The notes below the pieces were generated by a model, which saw only the letters and a list, made by a program, of their open reading frames with translations, was not told the DNA's origin and did no database searches. The translations under genes and the position numbers were made by a program. Below are positions 36,497-44,567 of a DNA stretch of 56,699 nt, in pieces. Source of the stretch: Pseudomonadota bacterium (GTDB lineage: Bacteria; Pseudomonadota; Gammaproteobacteria; Burkholderiales; Burkholderiaceae_D); contig JAFAGG010000035.1 in assembly GCA_023422955.1 (NCBI GenBank), forward strand, positions 1 to 56,699, written 5' to 3'. The first letter of the stretch is position 1; the number at the start of each line of letters is the position of its first letter.

Positions 36497-36826
36497 TTAT
36501 CTGGCCGGCTGCAGCATGATGATGGCCATGCCCGTTAATGCCAGCCCCGCTCCTGCCAAGTCCCAGCGGGTCAGCGCAACGCCATCCACCCAATACAGCC
36601 ACAACAGCGCCACGCTGATGTACATGCCGCCGTAAGCGGCATAAGTGCGACCTGCCGCGGTCGGATGCAGCGTCAGTAGCCAGGCAAACAGGGCCAGCGA
36701 CAAGACTGCCGGAATATACAGCCAGGCCGGCTTGCCCTGCTTCAGGACCAGCCAGGGCAGATAGCACCCGACAATTTCTGCCAGCGCGGTCACGGCGAAC
36801 AGGACGGCAATCCGGAGGAGTTCCAC
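36497..36826 (-). CDS. ynfA: YnfA/UPF0060 family membrane protein
   Basis: A 109-residue protein of four transmembrane helices with the UPF0060 pattern: ALAEIVGCYLPWLVLKQGK, AGRTYAAYGGMYISVALLWL and the closing GMAIIMLQPAR. It is related in fold to small multidrug resistance exporters. The substrate is unknown. It lies 26 bases downstream of ubiD on the same strand. Confidence 0.95.
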   Translation of the reverse strand: MELLRIAVLFAVTALAEIVGCYLPWLVLKQGKPAWLYIPAVLSLALFAWLLTLHPTAAGRTYAAYGGMYISVALLWLYWVDGVALTRWDLAGAGLALTGMAIIMLQPAR

Positions 36827-36852
36827 GATATATCCTTTTCAGCGACCTGACC

Positions 36853-38337
36853 TTACAGGCCCAGATCCTTCCAGATGCGGTCCACCTTATCCTTCACCGC
36901 CTGATCCATGACGATAGTCGTTCCCCATTCGCGGCTGGTTTCGCCCGGCCACTTGTTGGTGGCGTCTATGCCCATCTTGCTGCCCAGGCCGCTGATGGGT
37001 GACGCGAAATCCAGGTAATCGATGGGCGTGTTGTCCACCATGGTGGTGTCGCGCACCGGATCGACGCGCGTGGTGATCGCCCAGATCACCTCCTTCCAGT
37101 CGCGGATGTTCACGTCTTCATCGACCACGACAATGAACTTGGTATACATGAACTGGCGCAGGAAGCTCCATACACCGAACATCACGCGCTTGGCGTGTCC
37201 CGCATAGGATTTCTTCATTTGCACGATCGCCATGCGGTAGCTGCAGCCTTCCGGCGGCAGGTAGAAATCCGTGATCTCGGAAAACTGCTTCTGCAGCAGC
37301 GGCACGAACACTTCATTGAGCGCCACGCCCAGCACGGCCGGTTCGTCGGGCGGCTTGCCGGTATAGGTGGAGTGATAGATCGCGTCGCGCCGCTTGGTGA
37401 TGCGGTCGATGGTGAAGACCGGGAACCAGTCCTGTTCATTGTAGTAGCCGGTATGGTCGCCATACGGCCCCTCCAACGCATGTTCGTAGCCGCTGGGATG
37501 GCTCTCATCCGGATAGATATGCCCCTCCAGCACGATCTCGGCCGAAGCAGGCACCCGCAACTCGCTGCCTATGGCCTTGACCAGTTCGGTACGGCTGCCG
37601 CGCAAAAGACCGGCGAACTGGTATTCGGACAGCGTATCCGGCACCGGCGTCACCGCACCCAGGATGGTGGCGGGATCGGCGCCCAGGGCGACCGCAATCG
37701 GATAAGGCTTGCCGGGATTGGCCAGGCAATGTTCGCGGAAATCCAGCGCGCCGCCGCGATGCGCGAGCCAGCGCATGATGACCTTGTTCGGACCCAGCAC
37801 CTGCTGGCGGTAGATGCCCAGGTTCTGGCGCTTCTTGTGCGGTCCCTTGGTGATCACCAGTCCCCAGGTGATCAGCGGTGCGACATCGCCGGGCCAGCAA
37901 TGCTGAATCGGCAGACGCGACAAATCCACGTCCTTGCCTTCCCATACGTCTTCCTGGCAAGGGGCCGAGCGCATTTCCTTGGGAGCCATGTCCCACAAGG
38001 CTTTGACCAGCGACCCCAGGCCCAGCATATCCTTCACGCCCTTGGGCGGCTCAGGCTCCTTCAAGGTGGCGAGCAACTGCCCTATCTTGCGCAGCTCTTC
38101 CAGGCTTTCCGCCCCCATGCCCATCGCGACACGACGGGTCGTACCGAACAGGTTGGTCAATACCGGCATAGTGTGACCGGCAGGCTTTTCAAACAGCAGG
38201 GCCGGACCTTCTGCGCGCAGCACGCGGTCGCTGATTTCCGTCATTTCCAGGTGAGGTGAAACCGTAGAACTGATTCGTTTGAGCTCGCCTTGCTTTTCAA
38301 GCTGGGCAAGAAAGTCTCGTAAATCCGTATATGTCAT
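36853..38337 (-). CDS. ubiD: UbiD 4-hydroxy-3-polyprenylbenzoate decarboxylase
   Basis: A 494-residue prenylated-FMN-dependent decarboxylase of ubiquinone biosynthesis. It starts MTYTDLRDFLAQLEKQGELKR. Further conserved segments are LPIQHCWPGDVAPLITW and the catalytic-region ESHPSGYEHALEGPYGDHTGYY. The C-terminal part contains WAITTRVDPVRD. The length is usual. The prenyl-FMN-making partner UbiX is not in this window. Probably co-transcribed with ynfA. Confidence 0.96.
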   Translation of the reverse strand: MTYTDLRDFLAQLEKQGELKRISSTVSPHLEMTEISDRVLRAEGPALLFEKPAGHTMPVLTNLFGTTRRVAMGMGAESLEELRKIGQLLATLKEPEPPKGVKDMLGLGSLVKALWDMAPKEMRSAPCQEDVWEGKDVDLSRLPIQHCWPGDVAPLITWGLVITKGPHKKRQNLGIYRQQVLGPNKVIMRWLAHRGGALDFREHCLANPGKPYPIAVALGADPATILGAVTPVPDTLSEYQFAGLLRGSRTELVKAIGSELRVPASAEIVLEGHIYPDESHPSGYEHALEGPYGDHTGYYNEQDWFPVFTIDRITKRRDAIYHSTYTGKPPDEPAVLGVALNEVFVPLLQKQFSEITDFYLPPEGCSYRMAIVQMKKSYAGHAKRVMFGVWSFLRQFMYTKFIVVVDEDVNIRDWKEVIWAITTRVDPVRDTTMVDNTPIDYLDFASPISGLGSKMGIDATNKWPGETSREWGTTIVMDQAVKDKVDRIWKDLGL

Positions 38338-38467
38338 TTTTTTGAGCCAAATCAGAATTCAGAACGTCGTTTCAATAAAAACAGTAAGTCATTGATTTTA
38401 TTGAAAATATATTTATTCAAAGAAATTTCTTTATATATATTAATTATTTAAAACTCGTTTAATAGAG
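38338..38467. other. AT-rich intergenic segment before the structured leader
   Basis: About 130 bases upstream of ubiD, markedly AT-rich from about 38375 to 38465 (long A/T runs). No coding frame. It could act as an UP-element-like region for the promoter at 38468, but that is inference. Confidence 0.4.
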
Positions 38468-38496
38468 TTGACTCGATATAAACCCAACTCTACAAT
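38468..38496 (+). promoter_or_regulatory. Strong sigma70 promoter far upstream of transglycosylase gene
   Basis: TTGACT (38468-38473) and TACAAT (38491-38496) are separated by exactly 17 bases and preceded by an AT-rich tract. Initiation near 38503 would give a leader of about 310 bases before the start at 38813. Confidence 0.72.
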
Positions 38497-38502
38497 TCGC
38501 CC

Positions 38503-38812
38503 AACTTGGACAAAGGCAAGTGCCTACTTATTATTCAGACGCAAAAGCGGCCAAGTCATCTCATATTATGAGTAGAGGGGTTCGGGGCTCCGACCAACAT
38601 TGTAAGGAGTGTTTCCAAAGGCGTCAGCCTTATCCTCCCCGAAAGCTTTAATTGCTAACAAGCCTCTTCCAAAAGAGGAAAGTACAAGCATAAATAACTA
38701 CCCGGCGTTTGCAGTCATGTTTGGACGCAAACGGTGTTTCTGTTCTACGGCATCGTCAAGCATCTGAAATCATTCGGCCGCTTGCCGATGCTCTGAAGAA
38801 TCTGGAGAACTT
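38503..38812 (+). ncRNA. Structured 5' leader or independent small RNA, candidate
   Basis: About 310 non-coding bases packed with hairpins. CTCAT/ATGAG is at 38560-38572. A multiloop closed by TTCGGGG (38581-38587) and CCCCGAA (38637-38643) holds CTCC/GGAG (38588-38609) and AAGGC/GCCTT (38618-38631). CCTCTT/AAGAGG is at 38663-38678 and CGTTTGC/GCAAACG at 38706-38733. An 11-pair stem with one mismatch, GCATCG-CAAGC with GCTTG-CGATGC, spans 38750-38791 and ends 12 bases before the GGAG ribosome site. GACGCAAA occurs twice. No T-run terminator was found inside, so a cis-acting leader is more likely than a separate RNA. Confidence 0.5.
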
Positions 38813-39652
38813 ATGCTCAATGATGTCAGTAGAACTGCGCTAAGTACCGGTCGGCACAGCTCCAACCTATCTGCCCGCATGGTGATCGTTCCCAAGGAAC
38901 ACACTATAGGTCCATTTAGAAAAGCGATTAATCGCTTCGTCATGATGGCGGGCATTCTGTCCATGGCCGTGCTGGCCCTGTTGTTTATACGGCCCGAACT
39001 GGCCGACCAGTTGAAAGTAATTTCGCCTTTCGCGGCTTCCGTCATGGAGGAATTCCAGGACGAGGAAGATGGCACGCTGTTTTCGTTGGACATCGTTCCA
39101 GTCACGACAGACGATCCGACGCTGCAGGCACAGCAGGAACGCCTGGTGCAATGGATTTCCCGCCGCTATCGGGTCGCGGGAGATGCAACCAACCTATTCG
39201 TTTCCACCGCCTATACGACAGCGCAGGAAATGAAGTTCGATCCGCTGCTGATTCTGGCCGTGATCGCCATCGAATCGCGCTTCAATCCCCTGGCGGAAAG
39301 CCCGGTAGGTGCGCAAGGGTTGATGCAGGTCCTGACCCGCGTTCACCAGGAAAAATTCGAGAACCACGGCGGCGTCAAGGCAGCCCTGAATCCGATTTCG
39401 AACATCAAGGTCGGCACGCAGATTTTGCATGACTATATCCGCCGCGGCGGCTCTATCGAAGCCGGCCTCAAGCGTTATGTTGGCGCCGCCAATATGAAAA
39501 CCGATCAGGGGTATGGCGCCAAGGTCCTGGCGGAGTATCGCAAGCTGAAGGATGTGGCGCATGGAAAGCGGGTGCCGACTTTCACTTCGCCCGGCATTAA
39601 AAAGCAGGATCTGGTTCAGAACTCGACTGAAGACAAGCAGTCGAATATTTAG
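38813..39652 (+). CDS. Membrane-anchored lytic transglycosylase (SLT domain)
   Basis: A 279-residue protein with a cytoplasmic N-terminus, one transmembrane helix (about 43-60) and a periplasmic SLT domain (about 130-250). The catalytic Glu is in AVIAIESRFNPLAES, followed by PVGAQGLMQVLTRVHQEKF and KRYVGAANMKTDQGYG. It should cleave the glycan strands of peptidoglycan. GGAG stands 5 bases before the ATG. The long structured leader suggests post-transcriptional control. Two hairpins follow the stop. Confidence 0.9.
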   Translation: MLNDVSRTALSTGRHSSNLSARMVIVPKEHTIGPFRKAINRFVMMAGILSMAVLALLFIRPELADQLKVISPFAASVMEEFQDEEDGTLFSLDIVPVTTDDPTLQAQQERLVQWISRRYRVAGDATNLFVSTAYTTAQEMKFDPLLILAVIAIESRFNPLAESPVGAQGLMQVLTRVHQEKFENHGGVKAALNPISNIKVGTQILHDYIRRGGSIEAGLKRYVGAANMKTDQGYGAKVLAEYRKLKDVAHGKRVPTFTSPGIKKQDLVQNSTEDKQSNI

Positions 39653-39670
39653 CAAAACTTACAGACCGCG

Positions 39671-39699
39671 TCGGGCAGCTTGCAAACAAGCCTGCCCGA
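39671..39699 (+). terminator. Hairpin after transglycosylase gene
   Basis: TCGGGCAG-CTTG and CAAG-C-CTGCCCGA pair with one bulged base around a CAAA loop. No T-run follows, so it is probably a stabilising stem ahead of the true terminator at 39706. Confidence 0.5.
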
Positions 39700-39705
39700 T
39701 GTTTC

Positions 39706-39733
39706 AAAGGAGCCCTCGGGCTCCTTTATTTTT
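39706..39733 (+). terminator. Intrinsic terminator after transglycosylase gene
   Basis: AAAGGAGCCC and GGGCTCCTTT pair around a 2-base TC loop and are followed by ATTTTTTG. The flanking A-run gives partial function on the reverse strand, where the aminotransferase gene ends 25 bases away. Confidence 0.88.
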
Positions 39734-39757
39734 TGCGCAGCCGGAATATCGGAATGG

Positions 39758-40921
39758 CTATCCCAGGAAGCTGCGCAAACGATTCATCGCCTCGCGCAGC
39801 CTGGGCAGCGAAGTAGTGTAGGCGGCCCGAACGTAGCGCCTGGCCTCGAATTTCCCATAATCCAGCCCCGGCACCATGACCACACCCGCCTGCTCCATCA
39901 TCGCTTTCGTCAGCGCATCGGCATCCTCCGACAAGGCGGTGCAGTCCGCGTACACATAAAACGCTCCATCGGGCTTTACGGGAATGCGAAACCCAAGGCT
40001 TTCCATGGCGGGCACCAGGAAATCACGCCGTTGCCGGAACTCTTCCCTGCGCGCTTCGTATATGCTCAGCGACTCCGGCTGAAAGCAGGCCAGGGCCGCA
40101 TGCTGGGCGATGCTCGATGCGCAGATAAACAGGTTCTGCGCCAATTTTTCTATCGCGGGAACGAGTGCTGGCGGCACTACGAGCCAGCCAAGGCGCCAGC
40201 CGGTCATGTGGAAATATTTGGAAAAACTGTTGACGACGATGACATCTTCGCCCAGCGACAGCGCTGAAAATGGCGGCGTATCGTAGCGGAGGCCCTGATA
40301 AATCTCATCAACCAGCGTGAAGCCGCCCTTTTCACGCACGGCGGCAACGATGCGGCGCAGTTCCTCAGGATCGATCGAGGTGCCGGTAGGATTGGACGGC
40401 GAAGCCAGCAGTACGCCTTTCGTTGCCGCTCCCCAGTTCTCGCGCACCATCGTCTCCGATAGCTGGAAGCGCTGTGCCGGCCCGCTGGGTATCAGCTTGG
40501 CCCGGCCTTCGAAAGCAGCGATGAAATGCCGGTTGCAGGGATAGGAAGGATCGGGCATCAGCACCTCGCTATCCCGCTCCACCAGAGCGGCGCAGGCCAG
40601 CAGCAAGGCGGCCGAAGCGCCCGCCGTGACCACGATGCGTTCAGGCGCGATCTCCAGGTCGTGTACGTGCCGGTAGTGTTCAGCAATCGCCTCGCGCAGT
40701 GCAGGCAGACCGGTGGCCGAGGTGTACTGCATCCGGCCTTCCGCCATGGCGCGGCTGGCAGCTTCCACCACCAGCGGCGGCGCCGTGAAATCCGGCTCGC
40801 CTATGCCCATGTGTATCAGTTCGCGCCCTTCCCTCTCCAGTTCGGCCGCGCGCTTGGCCAGCTCCATGGTATGAAAGGGCTCGATATGCGCCAAACGGCT
40901 GGCCAGCTGAGCAGGAATCAT
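39758..40921 (-). CDS. PLP-dependent aminotransferase (class I/II)
   Basis: A 387-residue fold-type I aminotransferase. Visible features are MGIGEPDFTAPP, the aromatic-stacking region YTSATGLPALREAIAEHY, the Asn of SNPTGTSIDPEE, DEIYQGLRYD and the PLP-binding Lys in NSFSKYFHMTGWRLG. An Arg near the C-terminus (RRYVRAAYTTS) would bind the substrate carboxylate. Substrate specificity (aspartate, alanine or aromatic) cannot be read. I chose the ATG at 40921, with GGATAG about 4 bases upstream. A GTG 12 codons earlier is possible. It is the last gene of the rib-nusB group. Confidence 0.9.
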   Translation of the reverse strand: MIPAQLASRLAHIEPFHTMELAKRAAELEREGRELIHMGIGEPDFTAPPLVVEAASRAMAEGRMQYTSATGLPALREAIAEHYRHVHDLEIAPERIVVTAGASAALLLACAALVERDSEVLMPDPSYPCNRHFIAAFEGRAKLIPSGPAQRFQLSETMVRENWGAATKGVLLASPSNPTGTSIDPEELRRIVAAVREKGGFTLVDEIYQGLRYDTPPFSALSLGEDVIVVNSFSKYFHMTGWRLGWLVVPPALVPAIEKLAQNLFICASSIAQHAALACFQPESLSIYEARREEFRQRRDFLVPAMESLGFRIPVKPDGAFYVYADCTALSEDADALTKAMMEQAGVVMVPGLDYGKFEARRYVRAAYTTSLPRLREAMNRLRSFLG

Positions 40922-40978
40922 CACACTATCCGGAATATTACCGAGGTAAGGGGTCACTCCGCGCCAGGGCGAAGGTGA

Positions 40979-41446
40979 TCAGTTGCGTCCCGAACTGGTT
41001 TCAGCGGTACGCAGGCGGGCGGCCAGTTTGTCCAGCACGCCGTTGACGTATTTGTGACCATCGATGCCGCCGAAGGATTTGGTCAATTCCACCGCTTCGT
41101 TGATGACGACACGATAGGGAATTTCAAGGTGATTCTTCAGCTCGAATGCCCCGATCAGCAGCGCCGCATGCTCCACCGGCGACAACTGGCCTATGGGCCG
41201 GTCGATCAGGGGCGCCAGCTCGCCGCGCAAGGCGGCAACTTCCTTGATGCTGCCATGCAGCAGGGTATCGAAATGCGCTCTGTCGGCCTTGTCGAATCCG
41301 TGGGCCTGGCGGATATGCGCATCGATGGCACCTGCGTCTTCATTGTTCAGCAGCCATTGGTAAAGTCCCTGCAACGCAAACTCGCGCGCGCGATGACGCG
41401 GCGTACGATTTTTGTTGGGATTGGCGTGTTCGGATTTTTGATTCAT
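40979..41446 (-). CDS. nusB: Transcription antitermination factor NusB
   Basis: A 155-residue all-helical protein that joins the NusE (S10) complex on boxA RNA of rRNA operons. It carries RHRAREFALQGLYQWLLN near the start and IPYRVVINEAVELTKSFGG with KYVNGVLDKLA near the end. The ribH-nusB order is widespread. A perfect 8-bp hairpin without T-run (CGGCCTGC with GCAGGCCG, 41484-41503) lies between it and ribH. Confidence 0.97.
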   Translation of the reverse strand: MNQKSEHANPNKNRTPRHRAREFALQGLYQWLLNNEDAGAIDAHIRQAHGFDKADRAHFDTLLHGSIKEVAALRGELAPLIDRPIGQLSPVEHAALLIGAFELKNHLEIPYRVVINEAVELTKSFGGIDGHKYVNGVLDKLAARLRTAETSSGRN

Positions 41447-41543
41447 GGTGCAGTCCCCGCAAAAGCGTGGCTGTTTAGTGTGACGGCCTGCCTACGCAGG
41501 CCGGATTGCATATCCTGAAGGCGTCTGATGCGACGACCGGCTA

Positions 41544-42083
41544 TCAGTTCTCTGTCTTTTGGTCGAAGTCGAGATCTTCCTGATCATCATCTTCGTCGTC
41601 TTCATCATCCTCATCGTCCACCGACTCTTCGATCGCCAGGGTAAGGTTAGCCATTTCCACGGCAACGCGCGCCGCATCGGTGCCTTTTTCCGTCATGCGC
41701 GCTTCGGCTTGAGCATCGTCTTCCGTGGTCAGCACCGCGTTGGCAATCGGAATGCCGAAGTCCAGCGCAACACGGCTGATGCCTGCGCCGGATTCATTGG
41801 CGACCAATTCAAAATGGTAGGTTTCGCCGCGGATGATGGCGCCGATGGCGATCAGTGCATCGAACTCGCGAGTCGCTGCCATCTTCTGTAACACCACCGG
41901 GATTTCCAGCGCACCGGGCACCGTGGCATGGGTAATATCTTCCTCCGCCACACCCAGTCGCACCAACTCCGCCACACAGGCATTCATCAAGCCCTGGCAT
42001 ACGTTTTCGTTGAAACGCGCCTGCACAATGCCGATGCAAAGACCTTCGCCGTCCAGATTGATGTCGTATGCGTCTAATGCCAT
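41544..42083 (-). CDS. ribH: 6,7-dimethyl-8-ribityllumazine synthase with acidic tail
   Basis: Condenses the ribityl-pyrimidine with dihydroxybutanone phosphate in riboflavin synthesis, usually as a 60-mer or pentamer. Family motifs: IGIVQARFNENVCQGLMNAC, HATVPGALEIPVVLQ, IAIGAIIRGETYHFE and FGIPIANAVLTTEDDAQAEAR. The 179-residue product is about 20 residues longer than usual. The C-terminus ends in a run of Asp/Glu (DDEDDEDDEDDDQED). The tail is encoded by near-repeated trinucleotides. The catalytic core is intact. Confidence 0.96.
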   Translation of the reverse strand: MALDAYDINLDGEGLCIGIVQARFNENVCQGLMNACVAELVRLGVAEEDITHATVPGALEIPVVLQKMAATREFDALIAIGAIIRGETYHFELVANESGAGISRVALDFGIPIANAVLTTEDDAQAEARMTEKGTDAARVAVEMANLTLAIEESVDDEDDEDDEDDDQEDLDFDQKTEN

Positions 42084-42146
42084 GGGAAGTCCTCACTCTC
42101 TATTCAGGGCGGAAAACGGCAACTGCCGCTTCCCGTTATTACACCA

Positions 42147-43259
42147 TCAGTTTTCAGGCTGAGCCTGATAACCGACCACTTCCAGGTTAAAACCAGCCAT
42201 TGACGGCATCTTGCGCGGATTGGCCAGCAGTTTCATCTTGCGCACACCCAGGTCGCGCAGAATCTGTGCGCCTATGCCATAAGTGCGCAAGTCCATGCGC
42301 GGACCGCGCGGCGGCGGGCGCTGGCCCGGCTTGTCCAGCGCTTCGAACTGCGCAAACATCTGTTCGCCCGACTCTTCGCAATTGAGCAGTACCAGCACGC
42401 CACGTTCGCTGGCCTGGATGGCTTGCATGGCCGCTGCCATATTCCACGAATGGGTGGTGCTGCCGGTTTCCAGCATGTCCAGTATCGATACCGGCTGATG
42501 CACGCGCACCAGCGCTTCCTGTTCGGCATCGATATCGCCATGCACCAGCGCCAGATGCGCACCCTTGCTGGGTGTGTCGCGATAGGCCACAGCGCGGAAC
42601 GGGCCGTAAGCGGTTTGCATCACCCGCTCGGCCACACGCTCCACGATGCTTTCATGCTGGCTGCGATAGTGAATGAGGTCGGCGATGGTGCCGATTTTCA
42701 AGCCATGTTCCTTGCCGAACTCGATCAGGTCCGGCAGGCGCGCCATGGTGCCGTCGTCCTTCATGATTTCGCAGATCACGGCGGCTGGCGTCAGTCCTGC
42801 TAGCTCAGTAAGATCGCACCCTGCTTCGGTATGACCTGCGCGCATGAGTACACCACCGGGCTGTGCTTTGACTGGAAAGATATGGCCGGGCTGAACGATA
42901 TCGGCAGGCTTGGTATGGCGTGCAATGGCGACCTGCACGGTCCTGGCTCGATCGGCAGCAGAAATGCCGGTGGTAACTCCCTCTGCAGCCTCAATGGACA
43001 CCGTGAAATTGGTCCCGAAAGAAGTACCGTTACGGCTGGTCATCATGGGCAGGTTCAACTGCTCGCAACGCTCATCCGTCAGCGTCAGGCAAATCAGGCC
43101 GCGCGCATACTTGGCCATGAAGTTGATCGCTTCCGGCGTGACGAAATCTGCGGCAAGGACCAGATCGCCCTCGTTCTCGCGGTCTTCCTCGTCCACCAGA
43201 ATAACCATGCGCCCGGCGCGCAATTCGGCAATGATTTCTTGAGTAGTTGAAATGGCCAT
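42147..43259 (-). CDS. ribBA: 3,4-dihydroxy-2-butanone 4-phosphate synthase with degenerate GTP cyclohydrolase II-like domain
   Basis: A 370-residue fusion. Residues about 1-205 are an intact RibB domain (VDEEDRENEGDLVLAADF; HTEAGCDLTELAGL), which makes dihydroxybutanone phosphate from ribulose 5-phosphate. Residues about 210-365 resemble RibA (VRVHQPVSIL; TYGIGAQILRDLGVRKMKLLANP). They lack the zinc-binding Cys triad and the RQEGRGIGL-type active-site stretch, so this half is probably not a GTP cyclohydrolase. Such RibBX forms are known in proteobacteria. No FMN riboswitch was found upstream. It heads the ribBA-ribH-nusB-aminotransferase group. Confidence 0.93.
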   Translation of the reverse strand: MAISTTQEIIAELRAGRMVILVDEEDRENEGDLVLAADFVTPEAINFMAKYARGLICLTLTDERCEQLNLPMMTSRNGTSFGTNFTVSIEAAEGVTTGISAADRARTVQVAIARHTKPADIVQPGHIFPVKAQPGGVLMRAGHTEAGCDLTELAGLTPAAVICEIMKDDGTMARLPDLIEFGKEHGLKIGTIADLIHYRSQHESIVERVAERVMQTAYGPFRAVAYRDTPSKGAHLALVHGDIDAEQEALVRVHQPVSILDMLETGSTTHSWNMAAAMQAIQASERGVLVLLNCEESGEQMFAQFEALDKPGQRPPPRGPRMDLRTYGIGAQILRDLGVRKMKLLANPRKMPSMAGFNLEVVGYQAQPEN

Positions 43260-43309
43260 GACTTGAATCCTGAGTAACCCGCTATTCTAATGGATTTCCG
43301 CAAGACAGA

Positions 43310-43381
43310 CTTGCCATCCCGCCTGCGATGGACCGCCAAGCAAGCTTGCGGAGCAAGTTTTGTTCACCCCGGGATGGCAAG
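43310..43381. repeat. Long inverted repeat between mrpG and ribBA
   Basis: CTTGCCATCCCG (43310-43321) is perfectly complementary to CGGGATGGCAAG (43370-43381). The 48-base interior holds a second palindrome, GCAAGCTTGC (43340-43349). No T-run follows on either strand. It resembles a REP-type or cruciform element and sits just after the Mrp operon and before ribBA. Confidence 0.65.
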
Positions 43382-43420
43382 ATTTGCGAATCAGAACGCC
43401 GGCACCACAAGCCGGCGGAA

Positions 43421-43792
43421 TCACTTCTCGTCCGGCAAGCGGTAGACGTCGCCCGACATCGCCCCGGTCTGCTTGTTCGCGCGCAGGTCGCGGTATACGG
43501 CTGCCCGCATCAACAGCATGGAGACGACCGGCGCCGTCAGCAGGACAAAGACGGTGATGATGAGTTCGTGAATGACGAAGCGCGACTGCAGCGCGGTGAA
43601 ATAAATCATCGATGCGGTGAGCAGGCAGCCGGCGCCCAGGGTAACGGTAATGGCCGGGCCGTGGATACGCTGATAGAAATTGGGCAGCCGCATCAGACCC
43701 AGCGCGCCGATCACAACGATGCTTCCTCCCAGGATCAGCAGCAGCCCTACCAACACCGCAACCCAGTCGGGCAGATTTTCAATGCCGCTCAT
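43421..43792 (-). CDS. mrpG: Mrp/Pha-type cation/proton antiporter subunit G
   Basis: A 123-residue membrane protein with three hydrophobic helices. It has the subunit G pattern (DWVAVLVGLLLILGGSIVVIG, then ALGLMRLPNFYQRIHGP). The short basic C-terminus is cytoplasmic. It is required for assembly of the multi-subunit antiporter. It overlaps subunit F by four bases and is last in the operon. Confidence 0.93.
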   Translation of the reverse strand: MSGIENLPDWVAVLVGLLLILGGSIVVIGALGLMRLPNFYQRIHGPAITVTLGAGCLLTASMIYFTALQSRFVIHELIITVFVLLTAPVVSMLLMRAAVYRDLRANKQTGAMSGDVYRLPDEK

Positions 43793-44064
43793 TCGATGAT
43801 CTCCCCTCGCATCAGGAACTTGGCCATGGCGACGCTAGACGCGAAGCCAACCAGCGCAATCAGCATCGCGGCCTCGAAGTAAATCAGGCTGCCAAAGCGT
43901 ATGCCCTGCATCAACGCCAGCAACATGGAGCACATCCACAAGGTATCCAGCGCCAGCACGCGATCTTGCGCGGTGGGACCGATCAGCAGGCGCACTGTGC
44001 AGAACAGCATGGCCACGATGGTACAGATGAAGGCAAATCCTATGCACATTTCCAGGAACATCAT
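43789..44064 (-). CDS. mrpF: Mrp/Pha-type cation/proton antiporter subunit F
   Basis: A 91-residue, three-helix membrane subunit. The conserved segment RLLIGPTAQDRVLALDTLW is characteristic of MrpF/PhaF. Mnh/Mrp subunit F has also been linked to bile salt efflux in other bacteria. The gap to subunit E is 11 bases and it overlaps subunit G by four. Confidence 0.94.
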   Translation of the reverse strand: MMFLEMCIGFAFICTIVAMLFCTVRLLIGPTAQDRVLALDTLWMCSMLLALMQGIRFGSLIYFEAAMLIALVGFASSVAMAKFLMRGEIIE

Positions 44065-44075
44065 GCAAGCGCTCC

Positions 44076-44567
44076 TTATTCGAAAACTTCGATCAGCGGC
44101 TGTTCATACCGCGTCTTGATGGTATCGATCCACCACTGCTCGTCATGCAAATCGAACACATGCAGCGCCAGCTCGTAGGAATCCGGCAGGATTTCCACCC
44201 ATACGGTTCCCGGCGTAATGTTGATCAGGCAGGACAATATCGCCAGTCCGTAAGGACTTTCCAGGTCGAGCGGAATGCGGATGAACTGCGAATGCACCGC
44301 CGCCGGCTTGACGAACAGGATGATGCGGCCCACGTTGAAAGCGGAGCGCACGATTTCGACCGTGGCCATCGTCAGCAGGCGAAACAGCGCATCCAGCCGC
44401 CTCATCTTCGGCGGCGCAAGCGGCTGCAAAGGGCGCACCACGATCGGTATTGCAAGCGCGAGGAAAGCGCCCAGCAACAGGTGCGCAGCCTCGATGCTCT
44501 GATTGAGCATCAGCCAGACAATCAGCAAGGCCACCGAAGTGAGCGGTGCAGGCAACCAGCGATTCAT
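44076..44567 (-). CDS. mrpE: Mrp/Pha-type cation/proton antiporter subunit E
   Basis: A 163-residue subunit with two or three N-terminal membrane helices and a cytoplasmic C-terminal part. Family motif: LAILSCLINITPGTVWVEI, then LHVFDLHDEQW. It overlaps subunit D by four bases. Confidence 0.93.
   Translation of the reverse strand: MNRWLPAPLTSVALLIVWLMLNQSIEAAHLLLGAFLALAIPIVVRPLQPLAPPKMRRLDALFRLLTMATVEIVRSAFNVGRIILFVKPAAVHSQFIRIPLDLESPYGLAILSCLINITPGTVWVEILPDSYELALHVFDLHDEQWWIDTIKTRYEQPLIEVFE

Noticed and set aside
43260..43420. FMN riboswitch upstream of ribBA
   Set aside because: I looked for the conserved RFN blocks on the reverse strand and did not find them. Only the inverted repeat at 43310-43381 is present.
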